From Onchidella celtica (taxonomy: Eukaryota; Mollusca; Gastropoda; Systellommatophora; Onchidiidae): a stretch of 64,000 nucleotides of DNA. This document shows, piece after piece, positions 1 through 10,123 of the stretch (its first letter is position 1; each line of letters starts with the position of its first letter). The notes below the pieces were generated by a model. The model saw only the letters and a program-made list of their open reading frames with translations, was not told the DNA's origin and did no database searches. Location of the stretch: the NCBI GenBank assembly GCA_963931925.1, contig OZ007573.1, positions 34,888,807 through 34,952,806 on the forward strand. The letters are read 5' to 3'. Made by a program: the position numbers and the translations under genes.

Positions 1-1197
1 CACACTGATAGAAATGTAAACAAGATCTTTCCACCAGTTGGTTCTCGTGGCCAAAGCAGATTTGAAGATCAATTTCTGCATGTAACACATATAACATAAG
101 ATGTAACACGTCACGTGACGCGTGTTACATTATTCAGGTGCCTTTTTCAGGAATACGATTAAGTTTTAGATTTAAGCGTGAATCTCGGACACTTAACGGC
201 AATAAATTGTTTGTTTTGTAAATGGTTATGATCTGTCTCCAATATTTATTGCTAGGGAAGAACTTTATGGTGTAAAGCGTGACGTGTGTTACACAGTATC
301 AAGGATGTCTTTCGGATTCTTTCTAGTCAAAACCTAAGTCAGTAATAGAGTTTTCTTGTTATTTTTGCACTATTAAAAAAAAAAAATCTTGATCGCATGG
401 GTTACTTGTAATTAAAAATGAAACTACAAATTAAATTAAATACATTTGCTTCTGAGTATGAAATATCGTTCTTAGAAAACATGCCATAAAATTGTGAAAT
501 TCGGTTTATTTTTTTCCCCAGATGACACTTTCTTGTCAATAAACCATTTTAGATGTTAAACCAAGGATTTTTGATTCGCTTTTTCAAAGTACATATTTTC
601 TCATACTGGTTGACATTTCATGGAATGGACCAACAGATCGCTTGCAAACGTACAAAAGTAACTCGTAAAGTCAACAAAACATAAGTGTCCAAACCATTCG
701 TGAACTCAAAGCACACACATGAATTCAGTAAACCACACGTGAATCCAACAAACCACTTTATTTCCTGCATCATAAATCCCTGCTTGTTTTATGTAATTTT
801 GGCGTCTCACATTGATCCTAGTTAGAAAATTTGCTGAAATTTGACACATAAAACTGACAAACTGAACAAAGAAATATTATGAGTGAATCAGTCTAGAGAT
901 GACAGGGGTTCTTTAGTAGTAGTTTAAAACAAAATTATTTTGAATCCAGTACTCATCTAAAATGTTACTGCCCGGCGTTATGTATCACAACAACAAATGA
1001 ATGTATTATTACTGTAGTTGAACATTCAAAGTGAAAAGTATCTTTTTTGACCTCTCTAAACTCTGCATCTTCTGTTCATAAAAACAGAACAGACACACTG
1101 TTATTCCACATGATTTGAAGATGCTGACCATACAGAGACTCTGCTGAGTCTGTAAACAGATTTATAGCCTAGTTTTAAAATGCAGAAATCTTTAAAA
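1..1197. other. Non-coding 3' flank of the first receptor gene
   Basis: AT-rich sequence with no convincing reading frame. The only structure I see is a cluster of TGTAACAC motifs in both orientations around 81-128 and 288-297, listed separately. Downstream of the minus-strand receptor gene, so it would include that gene's 3' UTR. Confidence 0.6.
103..128. promoter_or_regulatory. Near-palindrome with TGTAACAC arms and a CACGTG core
   Basis: The arms are GTAACACGTCAC and GTGACGCGTGTTAC around a CACGTG centre. The same TGTAACAC word occurs at 81 and, inverted, near 288-295 next to another CGTGACGTG. CACGTG is the E-box core bound by bHLH factors and GTGACG resembles half a CRE, so a protein-binding role is possible. 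The location 1.1 kb beyond the stop of the receptor gene gives no promoter context. No function is established. Confidence 0.3.
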
Positions 1198-2541
1198 TTA
1201 TTTTCTACTAAAAATGTATAGCAAGTTCTTGAAAGTGAGTCTAAATTTGGAACTCATTCCCAGAAATATAAAAAGATTACAAGAAGCGTTGATGAAATCC
1301 AGAGTAAAAATTAAACTCATGGTGATAGAGTGGATGTTGTCATACTTTCTGCCACCAAAAAATTCTGGTTCAAAATACAGAACAATGCAAATGACGATTC
1401 GTGGCACAACGTTGACCAAATAGACTGCTATAACGACGAGCAGCATCTTCACAAGTTGTTTATCTCTGCTGGACATACTGGGATGATTTTTCTTCTTTCC
1501 ATCCGTGTCTTTATGTAGAGTTGACATTGCATGTTTGGTCTCGGCCTGGCGGTGAAGATCTCTTCTCGAGTCCACGAGGTATTCCAGTCTTTGTTTATCT
1601 TCCTCTTCTAATGTTTCTTCTCGCTTCTGTATCTGGTTATGGGCTGCGTTACAGTTTCCTTGCAGCTGTTGCTTTTCAGATATCCCTGATCCAACTTCTC
1701 CAGGTGACGTTTCGGATTTGGTCTTGGCTTGACGGCGCAGATTCCACCTTGAGTCAACAGGGTCTGCCAGCCTTTGTCTGTCGTCTCCTTCAGCTGATGT
1801 TCCTAGTTTGTGCAATTGGTTATCAGCCGACTCGCTGCGTCCTTGCAGCTGATGCTTTTCAGACATTCCAGATCGAAATTTTCGGGACTGTTTCAAGCGA
1901 ATCACTAAGATAACCGTACAGGTGACAATAACGGTGAATGTGATGACAGGCCAGGTTATTGAAATAGCACTGGTATAGTCAAAAATCTCCGGGCGGGTTC
2001 TTAAAATTGGTGACACTCTGTAATAAGCAACGGTCTTGTTGAATACCGGGTGAACCATCCAGAAGATATCAAATGCCAAAATGGTATGAAAGAAAGTTGA
2101 TAATACCACAGTTGATATCACCATGAGCGTCACGCAGGTGCCAGTTGGCGTTATGAGATCTTTCACTTTAAATGGTAAACTGACACACAGACAGCGTTCT
2201 ATGGAAACATACGCCGTTATTGCATTGACCATAGCGCCGGTCATCGCATGGGCGCTCACATCAATGGCGTATGTTATGTTTTCCCATGTAAAAGAAAAGG
2301 GCATGTCTAATAAGCGGACAAGTCCATAAAGTCTATGCGAAAATCCGGATGTACATTTAAGGAAATCAAAGATGGCGATGGCACACAGAGATATTGTAGC
2401 TGTGTCTTGAAAACCTTGTCTGGAGAACACAACAATAACGATAACATTGGTTCCAAGTCCAAGGAACGAGAAGAGTAAACATGCCCAATATCCGAAAATA
2501 TCATCAAAAATTTGACGAAGCGCATAACTGGCGATCACCAT
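1198..2541 (-). CDS. Class A GPCR, gastropod chemosensory-receptor-like (447 aa)
   Basis: A seven-transmembrane receptor in one uninterrupted exon. Approximate helices are TM1 17-39, TM2 48-66, TM3 97-116, TM4 135-158, TM5 191-214, TM6 362-388 and TM7 403-427. TM3 ends in SIERC where most class A receptors have DRY; TM7 has NASCNLFIF in place of NPxxY, followed by MSSKFR at the start of the short cytoplasmic tail. The N-terminus is only about 16 residues, and NIT (88-90) and NKT (168-170) are possible glycosylation sites. This pattern, with RQGFQD after TM1 and ERCLCVSLPFKVK after TM3, matches receptors annotated as chemosensory receptors in sea slugs. The third intracellular loop is unusually long (about 145 residues) and contains a tandem duplication. 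The ATG start aligns with that of the paralogue at 8960-10123. Ligand unknown; peptide or odorant receptor both possible. Confidence 0.9.
   Translation of the reverse strand: MVIASYALRQIFDDIFGYWACLLFSFLGLGTNVIVIVVFSRQGFQDTATISLCAIAIFDFLKCTSGFSHRLYGLVRLLDMPFSFTWENITYAIDVSAHAMTGAMVNAITAYVSIERCLCVSLPFKVKDLITPTGTCVTLMVISTVVLSTFFHTILAFDIFWMVHPVFNKTVAYYRVSPILRTRPEIFDYTSAISITWPVITFTVIVTCTVILVIRLKQSRKFRSGMSEKHQLQGRSESADNQLHKLGTSAEGDDRQRLADPVDSRWNLRRQAKTKSETSPGEVGSGISEKQQLQGNCNAAHNQIQKREETLEEEDKQRLEYLVDSRRDLHRQAETKHAMSTLHKDTDGKKKNHPSMSSRDKQLVKMLLVVIAVYLVNVVPRIVICIVLYFEPEFFGGRKYDNIHSITMSLIFTLDFINASCNLFIFLGMSSKFRLTFKNLLYIFSRK
1507..1869 (-). repeat. Tandem ~60-codon duplication in the receptor's third intracellular loop
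   Basis: Residues 225-284 and 286-345 align in order: GMSEKHQLQG with GISEKQQLQG, DNQLHK with HNQIQK, DRQRLADPVDSR with DKQRLEYLVDSR, and RRQAKTK with HRQAETK. Both units are hydrophilic and rich in E, K, R and Q. The reading frame is kept and both copies have diverged at many positions, so the duplication is not very recent. The paralogue at 8960-10123 has an unrelated-looking, shorter loop at the same place. Confidence 0.85.
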
Positions 2542-5059
2542 TCTGGGATGTTATCGTAAAGTCACTGATAAACGTCAGAACCAGTGATATTTTAATAGTT
2601 ATCGATGATTAACATTAATATTTCAAGAGTTCAGCTAATATCTGAAGGTTACATCGCCAACACGGCGCTGCGGTCGTAAATTTTGGTGAAATTTAGCTTA
2701 AAATGTCTGGGAACAAAATATGTCCCAGGGGTGAGATTTTCTATTAGTATTAGTGTAACGCCCGTAAAATGTGCACGTAATCTGTAAGCAGCAATTAAGT
2801 ATAGGCTGTAGAAACTGTAGATATTTTTTGCCTGTAATTGCAGATTCCTCCAGGTGGCTGTGCAGTTTCATACCATTTGCTTTCACCTCGTTTTTCGTCA
2901 ATGCATTTTTTTCAATGTCTTCTACTCCACATAGCATTTCTGTTTGTCTCAACAAAATATCTTCGTAAAAACATTTGTTTAGAAAAACATGTATATATAT
3001 AAACGGTTTGTCCTAGTTTTTTGTCTGTTAATGATGAATGGATCTTTGAAAAACCATATCGACATCAAAGCAAAATAACACACATAATTATGGCTTTATA
3101 CATATTTTCAGGTTATAAAATTCATGTAATTGAAACCACCCAGGAATTGCCCTTTAAATATATATATTGTCATATGACAGACAATTAATTACACGCATTT
3201 TCACGTAAAAAAAAAAAAAAACTATTTTGTTTACGTTCTATTTTCCTAAGCTATGTAAATGTGTTTGTTTACCTCTTTTACTGCCTTCATCAACATTAAA
3301 TTCAAAGATCATAAGTTTGTGTTCATTGTTTATTTTTCTCTCTCTAAAATGTGATATATTTAAATTTGATGAGTGCGTCGTTGTCTTTTTCTTCCGAGAT
3401 TGGCCGGCTTTGTGGGTACTTTTTTTCTTTTTCAGTCGGTTTTTAATTTTAGGTTTTCTTTAAAATTAGTGCTCAGTGAAGCAATGCCTTCGTACTAATA
3501 GTTGTAAGTGTAGCTTTACTTCCACTGACTCAAATGGTCTTTGTAATTTTTTCATATATCTGTACATTACATTAACATCAGCCATTATAGATCTAGCAGT
3601 AGCTGCTCTATAGTAATTGTGTGATGATATATATATATCCTCTTTGCGTATTTTTCCGAAGTTGATTTACTGTGTTTTGCATTTCATAATTAAATGACTC
3701 CGCTAATCTTCCCGAATCATTTCTGAATAAAGAGATCATTCATTGACTGTTAAAAAGAAACCTAAAATACTAACAATTTCGTTGTAGTTTTCTCAATTTT
3801 GAATTCGAAATGCTTATCTTTGGGTTACATTCAAAAGCTAATGCCATTACATTACAATTCTTCCCATGTCCTATTTTATCGCAGTAAAATTTTATACCGA
3901 TGCGCACTACGCCTAAATAGTCCAGAGAACAACATAATATTAACTTCAGACATTTTTGTGAAGTCGTACAATTTTCCCCTTTCTACACTACAGCAACCCT
4001 TGCCGATTAAAGGTATTGTAAGAGAAAACTTTGGGGGCTGAACCTGAGTCGGTATATCATAGAGCTTAACAAAATACATGTATAATATAACTAATTCCTA
4101 CGACCAGGATCCTCACTAAAGACTAAAAGGAAGACTCACAAATGCCATGAAGCCTCCAATTATCTCCTGATCACGAGTGTAACATAAGAAGAACTAGTTT
4201 TTGAGGTGTTAACATGCTGCCTGCTTTTTTCGCCTTTGCACATTTCAACACTGTCCAAAGTGAGGGAACAGCCTTAGGCTTACACGCAAGTACATATAAC
4301 CTGATTTTTATTTTCTCTTCAATCTAGAATATTTGGCTTCATTTAGACAAGCTTTCTTCTGTTGTGTTGTGTTAGTTATGAAAAAAAAAAAATGAAGCAT
4401 CCGGTATTCGGAAACCAAAATTTGGAATTGCATTAATTAAACTTTGAAAGGATTACACACATGCCTTATAGTTATATATATATATATACATATATAATCA
4501 CTCTGCTATGAGTCAAACGTGTAGTGGCACTTTTTCTTTAAGGAACTTTTTTTTTTTTTCAAATTTTTGTTTAAATTAATTTTTGTTTCAAAATTAATTT
4601 AAGTTTGCAGATAACAACAAAAAAAAAACGCAGCCTACTTCACAACCGATCGTAACGCTGTGCGCTAGTGTAGTATATAGTACAGTTGAGCGACACTTCG
4701 ACCAACCTTTCACGCCGTTGCACTCAAACAGTTTGCCAAGTTTCGCACAACACACTTCATAACGTATGTCTGCGTACAAAACATTCCTGTCGTCCTCTCG
4801 TCCTCTCTAGATAAACTACATACATTACTGACACTACTGCCGTGATGTGGGTTAATCAGAGGATTATTTGTGGATTTTTGAAACGTAGCCTTCCCCTTAA
4901 TCGTGCTTCTGCAGGGAACAATGACTATGGGATTTTAGGAACGATGAAGCGAAAAGCGTGGGCATGTTTTATTAAAATCGCACCTTCTATTTTTATTGTA
5001 GGTGTTCCCCACATAAGTATTTTTGAGATCCCGGCTCCAGTGGGCTGGACGTATTCTCC
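2542..5059. other. Intergenic region, nothing recognised
   Basis: AT-rich DNA with short homopolymers (A-run near 3206, T-run near 4549) and TA-dinucleotide stretches near 2990, 3630 and 4480. This is the upstream side of the first receptor gene, so a promoter is expected near 2550-2800, but I cannot point to a specific element. Confidence 0.5.
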
Positions 5060-5400
5060 GTATGACAGACAAGTGCCTCCCCAAGAGACTATTCTTTATG
5101 TGCAGGAGAGCGATCTCACTGGGGCCAAAAGAAGCGCTGCGAAGATATACTAAACGACTTCGCTGAAGCAGTGCGGCATTGAGCCAAATATGGGAAGCCC
5201 AACATGGCCGAGCCGGGTCCGCTCAGGTGCCGCCGCCTACGAGAAGCAGAGGATCGACAACGCCATCCTGAAACATCAGCAATAGGAGACTATACTTAAT
5301 CCGCCTACACCAGGTCAGCACCAGATACACCAATGTCCCCAGTGCCACCTACAATTCAGAGCCCCGATCGGACATTGTCACCTATCGGCCCCATCAAGTA
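5060..5400 (+). pseudogene. Decayed C-terminal tail of a non-LTR retrotransposon ORF2
   Basis: Three overlapping frames give pieces in the right order for the end of a LINE ORF2 protein. They are GQKKRCEDIL with a basic GERSHW lead-in, then LKQCGIEP, then RSGAAAYEKQRIDNAI, then a C2H2-like finger CPQCHLQFRAPIGHCHL near 5330-5390. In intact elements these sit after the reverse transcriptase domain in the order GGQKKRYKD / CGI / GAAAYEEQR / CPxCxRxFRxxIGLxSH. Frame changes and stop codons (for example TAA near 5152) show it is dead. No upstream RT motifs are visible, consistent with the usual 5' truncation of LINE insertions. The clade is not determined. Confidence 0.75.
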
Positions 5401-7258
5401 GGAAGTTCATGCTCATCTTCGCTTGCGTAGAAGAAACAATTTTTGAGAAATAATACTTTTCGAGACAGCACGGTGGTCAAGAACACGCACACAAAAACAC
5501 TATTCCCGGTAACTGCCTTTTTACAAGCATGAGAATCCTCTTTAACAAAACAAGAAAACAGTCCTGGATACTTGTAATTTAGAGAAAGCCATTTTATATT
5601 GGTGCCAATCATAAATAACGAGAAGACTACATGACAGCGCACGGTATATAGAAGTCCTGCGGTTTCTTGAGAATAATATTTAAAAAAAATATATCAAAAC
5701 ACGAGAGAAGTGAACAAAGAAGGAACTTTAAAACGAGAATCCTGCTCGTGAGAATCGATTAAAAGAATTCATATTCATCAATCATGTCGGAATGAAGAAT
5801 AGCTGCCAATCTGATGAGTAAACTGCGGGCTAATAATGATGCAAAATCGACCAGGCGCGCGCTTTCTTGTTCACAATACTTATGTCTATAACACAGTGAT
5901 GGGCTATTTTATACTATATACTCAAGTAGTTTAGATTTTTCTGTACAAAAGTTCTGGTTTAGGTATTTTACTGTTGTTATTTGTTGTGTTTCTTATTTCC
6001 GTCTAGTCCTCTTGTCCCAGTCTTCCGCTTCTTTCGCCTGAGGCCCTCAAAATGGCTTTTTAAGGCTGAAAAAAGGCTATATTGGGCTGGCACCAGAGGG
6101 AAGTTCACTGGAGTGGGAGTGAGGGTGGGGGGACATGTTTTATAATCCTTATCTGGGCAGTCTCCACGGGTCCATCGTGCCCATCTATTCAAGTGGAGGA
6201 TCACCTCCGACTCGTGTTTTTTATGCATCCGAATTCCATCCTTGCCCTCACTGATAGCAGAACCGACAAGATTTGACGGCTCATCAACGGATTGACAGGG
6301 CATTCACGAGATTTATATGAAATAGATTCTGGACATTTGGACAATGATGGATCATGGTACGTCAAGAAATACGTGTACAGATATAATGAATGACAAAATG
6401 AATATAGGAATAATTGTCATTGACAAGATATTGATCAGAACTGATTGATTATCAGCGGTAATGTTGCTTCCACCTCATCAGTCTACGGGCAAACGTGAAA
6501 TTGAATTGTTTAATTAAATTGGCAGTTGGAATTTCCAAAATTAAGGCACACACACACATGTGCCCCCCCCCCCTCAAACAACACACACACACCGCTACCT
6601 ATTCACTTATGACCCTGTTATGATACAGTTTGAAGTCAGAAACATCTCTGTATGTATTGTTAAGTGTTGAAAGTAGTGTTTTGAATTTTAACGAAGCATC
6701 CAAGTTTTTGGTTGGTTAAACAATGACATGTATGACAAAAATAGCTGAATGATATTTTTAAAGCATCTTTTATTATCCTTTTGTATACCAATTTATGTGG
6801 CAATAAAACTATATAATTATGTAAAATACAGTGGGATAAACCAGAAAAAAACAATCTGAGAACAGATATCAAAGCTCAGTTATATAATTGACAACAAATT
6901 CAGTATTAACTCAAAGACAAAAATTGTAGACAGCTGCAGCCCCATTCTATGAACGTGAAAATGGAGGATCCAAGTAACATTGGTTCCTTCGATTCATTCA
7001 GTTTGACAAATTTGTAAAAGTATCAGAATGTAACTGCTCTGTTCAGTGGCACAAGCTAACAACAAGTGTTTATTCTGCAACATGACGGATCGATGTGATG
7101 ATGTTTCCCCGATTCAAACTGACGAAATTATGAAAGTATCAAAATGTAACGGCTCTGTGTCTTCTCATATAAATGTGTGCACATAAACCGGCAAGCTAAC
7201 CCATTCGATTTAATCAACATTCATTTACTTTTCAATGAGTGGTTTCGCGCCTTTTCGT
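5401..7258. other. Intergenic region, nothing recognised
   Basis: Contains a C-run and CA repeats near 6550-6592 and scattered short open frames without recognisable motifs. No gene or element boundary is supported. Confidence 0.5.
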
Positions 7259-7266
7259 TCATGTAA

Positions 7267-7498
7267 CAGGGATGCCAAATGATTTTTGCAAAAAAACCTG
7301 AAAAATGAACGTGTCATCGTGTTTGCACCAAAACAAACATTTTTTTTTAACAATTGGGACTGATCAATCAGAACGGAACGGATAAACGGGACTTAGTTCC
7401 GATTTTTCCGGCTTTTCTGTGCCTGTTGCGAGAGTTAGATAATGAAAAAAACAGGAAAAATCGGGACTGACGGAAAAACCGGACTTTTGGCATTCCTG
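7267..7498. mobile_element. Short non-autonomous hAT-type MITE (232 bp)
   Basis: The left end reads CAGGGATGCCAAA and the right end TTTTGGCATTCCTG, an imperfect terminal inverted repeat of about 13 bp starting CAGG. Directly outside both ends is ATGTAA (7261-7266 and 7499-7504), a probable target duplication. hAT elements normally make 8-bp duplications, so two outer positions would have mutated or the family is atypical. There is no coding capacity. Confidence 0.7.
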
Positions 7499-8204
7499 AT
7501 GTAATAGGCCCAGCCCCACCGTATGAAAAGGTCTTTACGGTGAATTCTCATCGCATCGTTCACAAAGAAATTCACATAAGATCTTTGATTTTCTCTTACT
7601 TCTACAGGACCGACAAATGGGTGAACACTGAAAAGATCGAAGCAAAAATAAACATTTATTCTTCTTGATGAGCAAACAATCAATTTACATCAGTAGAAAT
7701 CACACTAGCATCAGTCTGTTTTCAAAATTATGTCACCTAGCTCAGAAAAAGTGGAAACAAAGCAAGAAAATACAGATATTTAAGACAAGAGAAATAAAAA
7801 CATGGGGTGACACTGCACGATGTACCCAGTACAATCATCCTGCACAGCAATTGCTGTTATGCAGCTTTTCGCAATACACACAAAGAAAATGTCTCTCCAA
7901 CCTCTCTCCCCTTCATAAAAGGGCTTTTTGTTTTCAGTTTATTTTCTCCGTGATTTAGAAATTAAGAAAGAAAAACACTAAATAAAAAAAAAATGCCCTT
8001 TCCAACACAAACTTTGTTGCAAAAGTGGAGGGGATAAAGACAGAGGATTTATACTACGTGATGTCGGGAAAGTTTGGAGAAGAAAAGTATTGACTACGGC
8101 AAAGACTTGGCACCACGTCCGATGCCCATATATCTGTTCTCAGTGACTTCAGCAAGCAATAACGCTAAGTGCCTTTGCAATTACATTAAATACATCAGTT
8201 CAGT

Positions 8205-8900
8205 AACCTCCCATTAGTCACCGGAAATTTTGAACTCGTGTCTAAAAATACAAAAAGATATTCAGAGTGAAGATTATAACTACTGTATAACTTCAGTGCA
8301 AAATGAAATTAGCACTCTTGGGAAAGATGGACTCAGGTCTTCACAGGAAGATATTACCAACGTCAAACTGCCTTTGTCTTTTAACTCAGTGGACTGCAAA
8401 AAGTCACCCGAAATGTAAACGACAAATGTTCTGGCTTTTAACTTCCTCGGGAGCAAGATATTGCTCAGTGGTTTGGAAACGTGGAGGAAATTTTGATGCT
8501 TTGAGCAAAAATATTTTAAATAGAGGCCGAAACAATCGCATTTTATAAATTAAAATGAGGGAAAACATTCTGACGTGCGCGGCACCAATACAGCGACTGT
8601 GCAGCCGCGCAAATGAGAGGGAACACGTAATATGGTCACAGTTAACTCCAGTAACTCCAAAATGTCACTGGCAAAACAAAATTCCTGCCTTAAAATATAA
8701 AAAAGATTACATCAAATTTTCATACATTGCAGAAAAAGCCGTGTCTATTAAATATGTAATTTCAAATACTGATGAAACACGATCATTCCTGACACGTCAA
8801 ATATTTCTATCACAGTAAACTCCCAAATGTGATTGACATTCTCAACTTGTGCTAAAAAATATAAAGGATTACTATGGATTTTATTAATGAGATGTGCAAA
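8205..8900 (-). pseudogene. Decayed copies of the receptor 3' end
   Basis: Blocks near 8205-8290, 8640-8720 and 8813-8880 resemble the 3' end of the adjacent receptor gene (8960-9060). Each block has a CAGTAAACTCC-like word, then a run resembling GAGCTCATGCTTAAAAATATGAAGAGATTAC. On the coding strand these correspond to the tail after TM7 and the stop region. None keeps a useful frame. They look like repeated partial duplications of the receptor's C-terminal end, now eroded. Similarity is by eye and modest. Confidence 0.45.
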
Positions 8901-8959
8901 CTTTACGTTTGTTACTATGTAGTTCTAGAGAGCATCTGCCGGTGGTAATTCATGATTTG

Positions 8960-10123
8960 TTACAGTAAACTCCTAAAGGTCGTTCGAAATTTAGAGCTCA
9001 TGCTTAAAAATATGAAGAGATTACAAGAAGCGTTGACGAAATCCAGAGTAAAGATTATATTTATGACAATCGAGTGAATGTTATCGTATTTTCTGCCCTC
9101 AAAAAATTCCGGCTCCAAGTAGCGCACAATACTCACAATGATACGTGGTATGACATTGACTAAATACACTGCTATGACAACCAGTAACATCTTTACAAGT
9201 TGTTTGTCTCTGACTGACAATTGTGGTGTCTGTTTGTTAACTTTTTGAGAACCCTTATCTTTCCCTGGAAAATTCTGATTGGTATTGTTTCCTTTAGGCA
9301 AGATCTGATCTGAGCCAGTCTCTATTTGTGAACTTTCGTTTCCCGCTGTTAAACGGCCCCTTTCTTGTACGTGACTGCCGGCAGAGGGAATAACTCCCTG
9401 AGGCTGGCTTTTTTCTTCAACTGGAACGTTTGAGACCGAAGAATTCTGATGTCCAGATCGAAAGTTCTGAGATTTTCTCAAGCCAATGATCAGAAATACT
9501 GTACAGTTTATGATAATACTGAATGTAACTATGGGCCAAGCAATTGAAATTGCACTGGTGTAGCTATACAGAAATGGACTGTTTAAGAATGACGGGGATA
9601 CCATATAAATGGCAATAGTTTGATTGAAGTTTAGGTCAAACAACCAATGAATTTCAAAAGCAAGGACATTATGAAAGAAAGTTGACGAAACTACAATTAT
9701 TATTCCGGACAAATTTATGTACGTGGCTGTGGGTGTAATGATATCTTTGACTTTAAATGGTAAACTGACGCAAAGACAACGCTCGATGGAAACATACGCG
9801 GTTATTGCATTGACCACAGCCCCAGTTATCGCATGGACACCGACATCAACTATGAGAGTCACATTATCCCACGTCAGTGCTGATGACATGTCAAATAAGC
9901 GGACAATACCATGAATCCTATGCAAAAATCCAGATAGACATTTCAGAAAATCAAAGACAGCGATGGCACACAGAGAGATGGTAGCCGTGTCTTGAAAACC
10001 TTGTCTGGAGAACACAACGATGTTGATGACGTTGGTTCCAAGTCCGACAAGTGACAACGAAAAACAGGCCCAATATCCAAAGACATCGTCAAACACTTGA
10101 CGAAGCGAGTCGCTGACTACCAT
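8960..10123 (-). CDS. Class A GPCR, paralogue of the receptor at 1198-2541 (387 aa)
   Basis: Single-exon seven-transmembrane receptor closely related to the first gene. The start (ATG at 10121-10123) is chosen because the protein then begins MVVSDSLRQVFDDVFGYWAC, aligning with MVIASYALRQIFDDIFGYWAC of the paralogue; the frame is open a little further upstream but with no other ATG. Shared signatures are RQGFQDTATISLCAIA after TM1, AYVSIERCLCVSLPFKVKD at the end of TM3, VRDKQLVKMLLVVIAVYLV leading into TM6, and NASCNLFIFLSMSSKFR at TM7. The third intracellular loop (about residues 216-304) is rich in Q, S, N and G, lacks the tandem repeat of its neighbour and is about 55 residues shorter. Same strand and 6.4 kb apart, as expected of tandem duplicates. 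Predicted plasma-membrane chemosensory or neuropeptide receptor; ligand unknown. Confidence 0.9.
   Translation of the reverse strand: MVVSDSLRQVFDDVFGYWACFSLSLVGLGTNVINIVVFSRQGFQDTATISLCAIAVFDFLKCLSGFLHRIHGIVRLFDMSSALTWDNVTLIVDVGVHAITGAVVNAITAYVSIERCLCVSLPFKVKDIITPTATYINLSGIIIVVSSTFFHNVLAFEIHWLFDLNFNQTIAIYMVSPSFLNSPFLYSYTSAISIAWPIVTFSIIINCTVFLIIGLRKSQNFRSGHQNSSVSNVPVEEKSQPQGVIPSAGSHVQERGRLTAGNESSQIETGSDQILPKGNNTNQNFPGKDKGSQKVNKQTPQLSVRDKQLVKMLLVVIAVYLVNVIPRIIVSIVRYLEPEFFEGRKYDNIHSIVINIIFTLDFVNASCNLFIFLSMSSKFRTTFRSLL

Noticed and set aside
1521..1913. Plus-strand 130-codon frame opposite the first receptor
   Set aside because: Antisense shadow of the duplicated third-loop repeat.
4842..5153. 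103-codon plus-strand ORF as an independent gene
   Set aside because: Its 3' part is the decayed LINE tail and its 5' part has no recognisable motif.
5977..6303. 108-codon minus-strand ORF
   Set aside because: No recognisable domain, low-complexity C-terminus and no supporting context.
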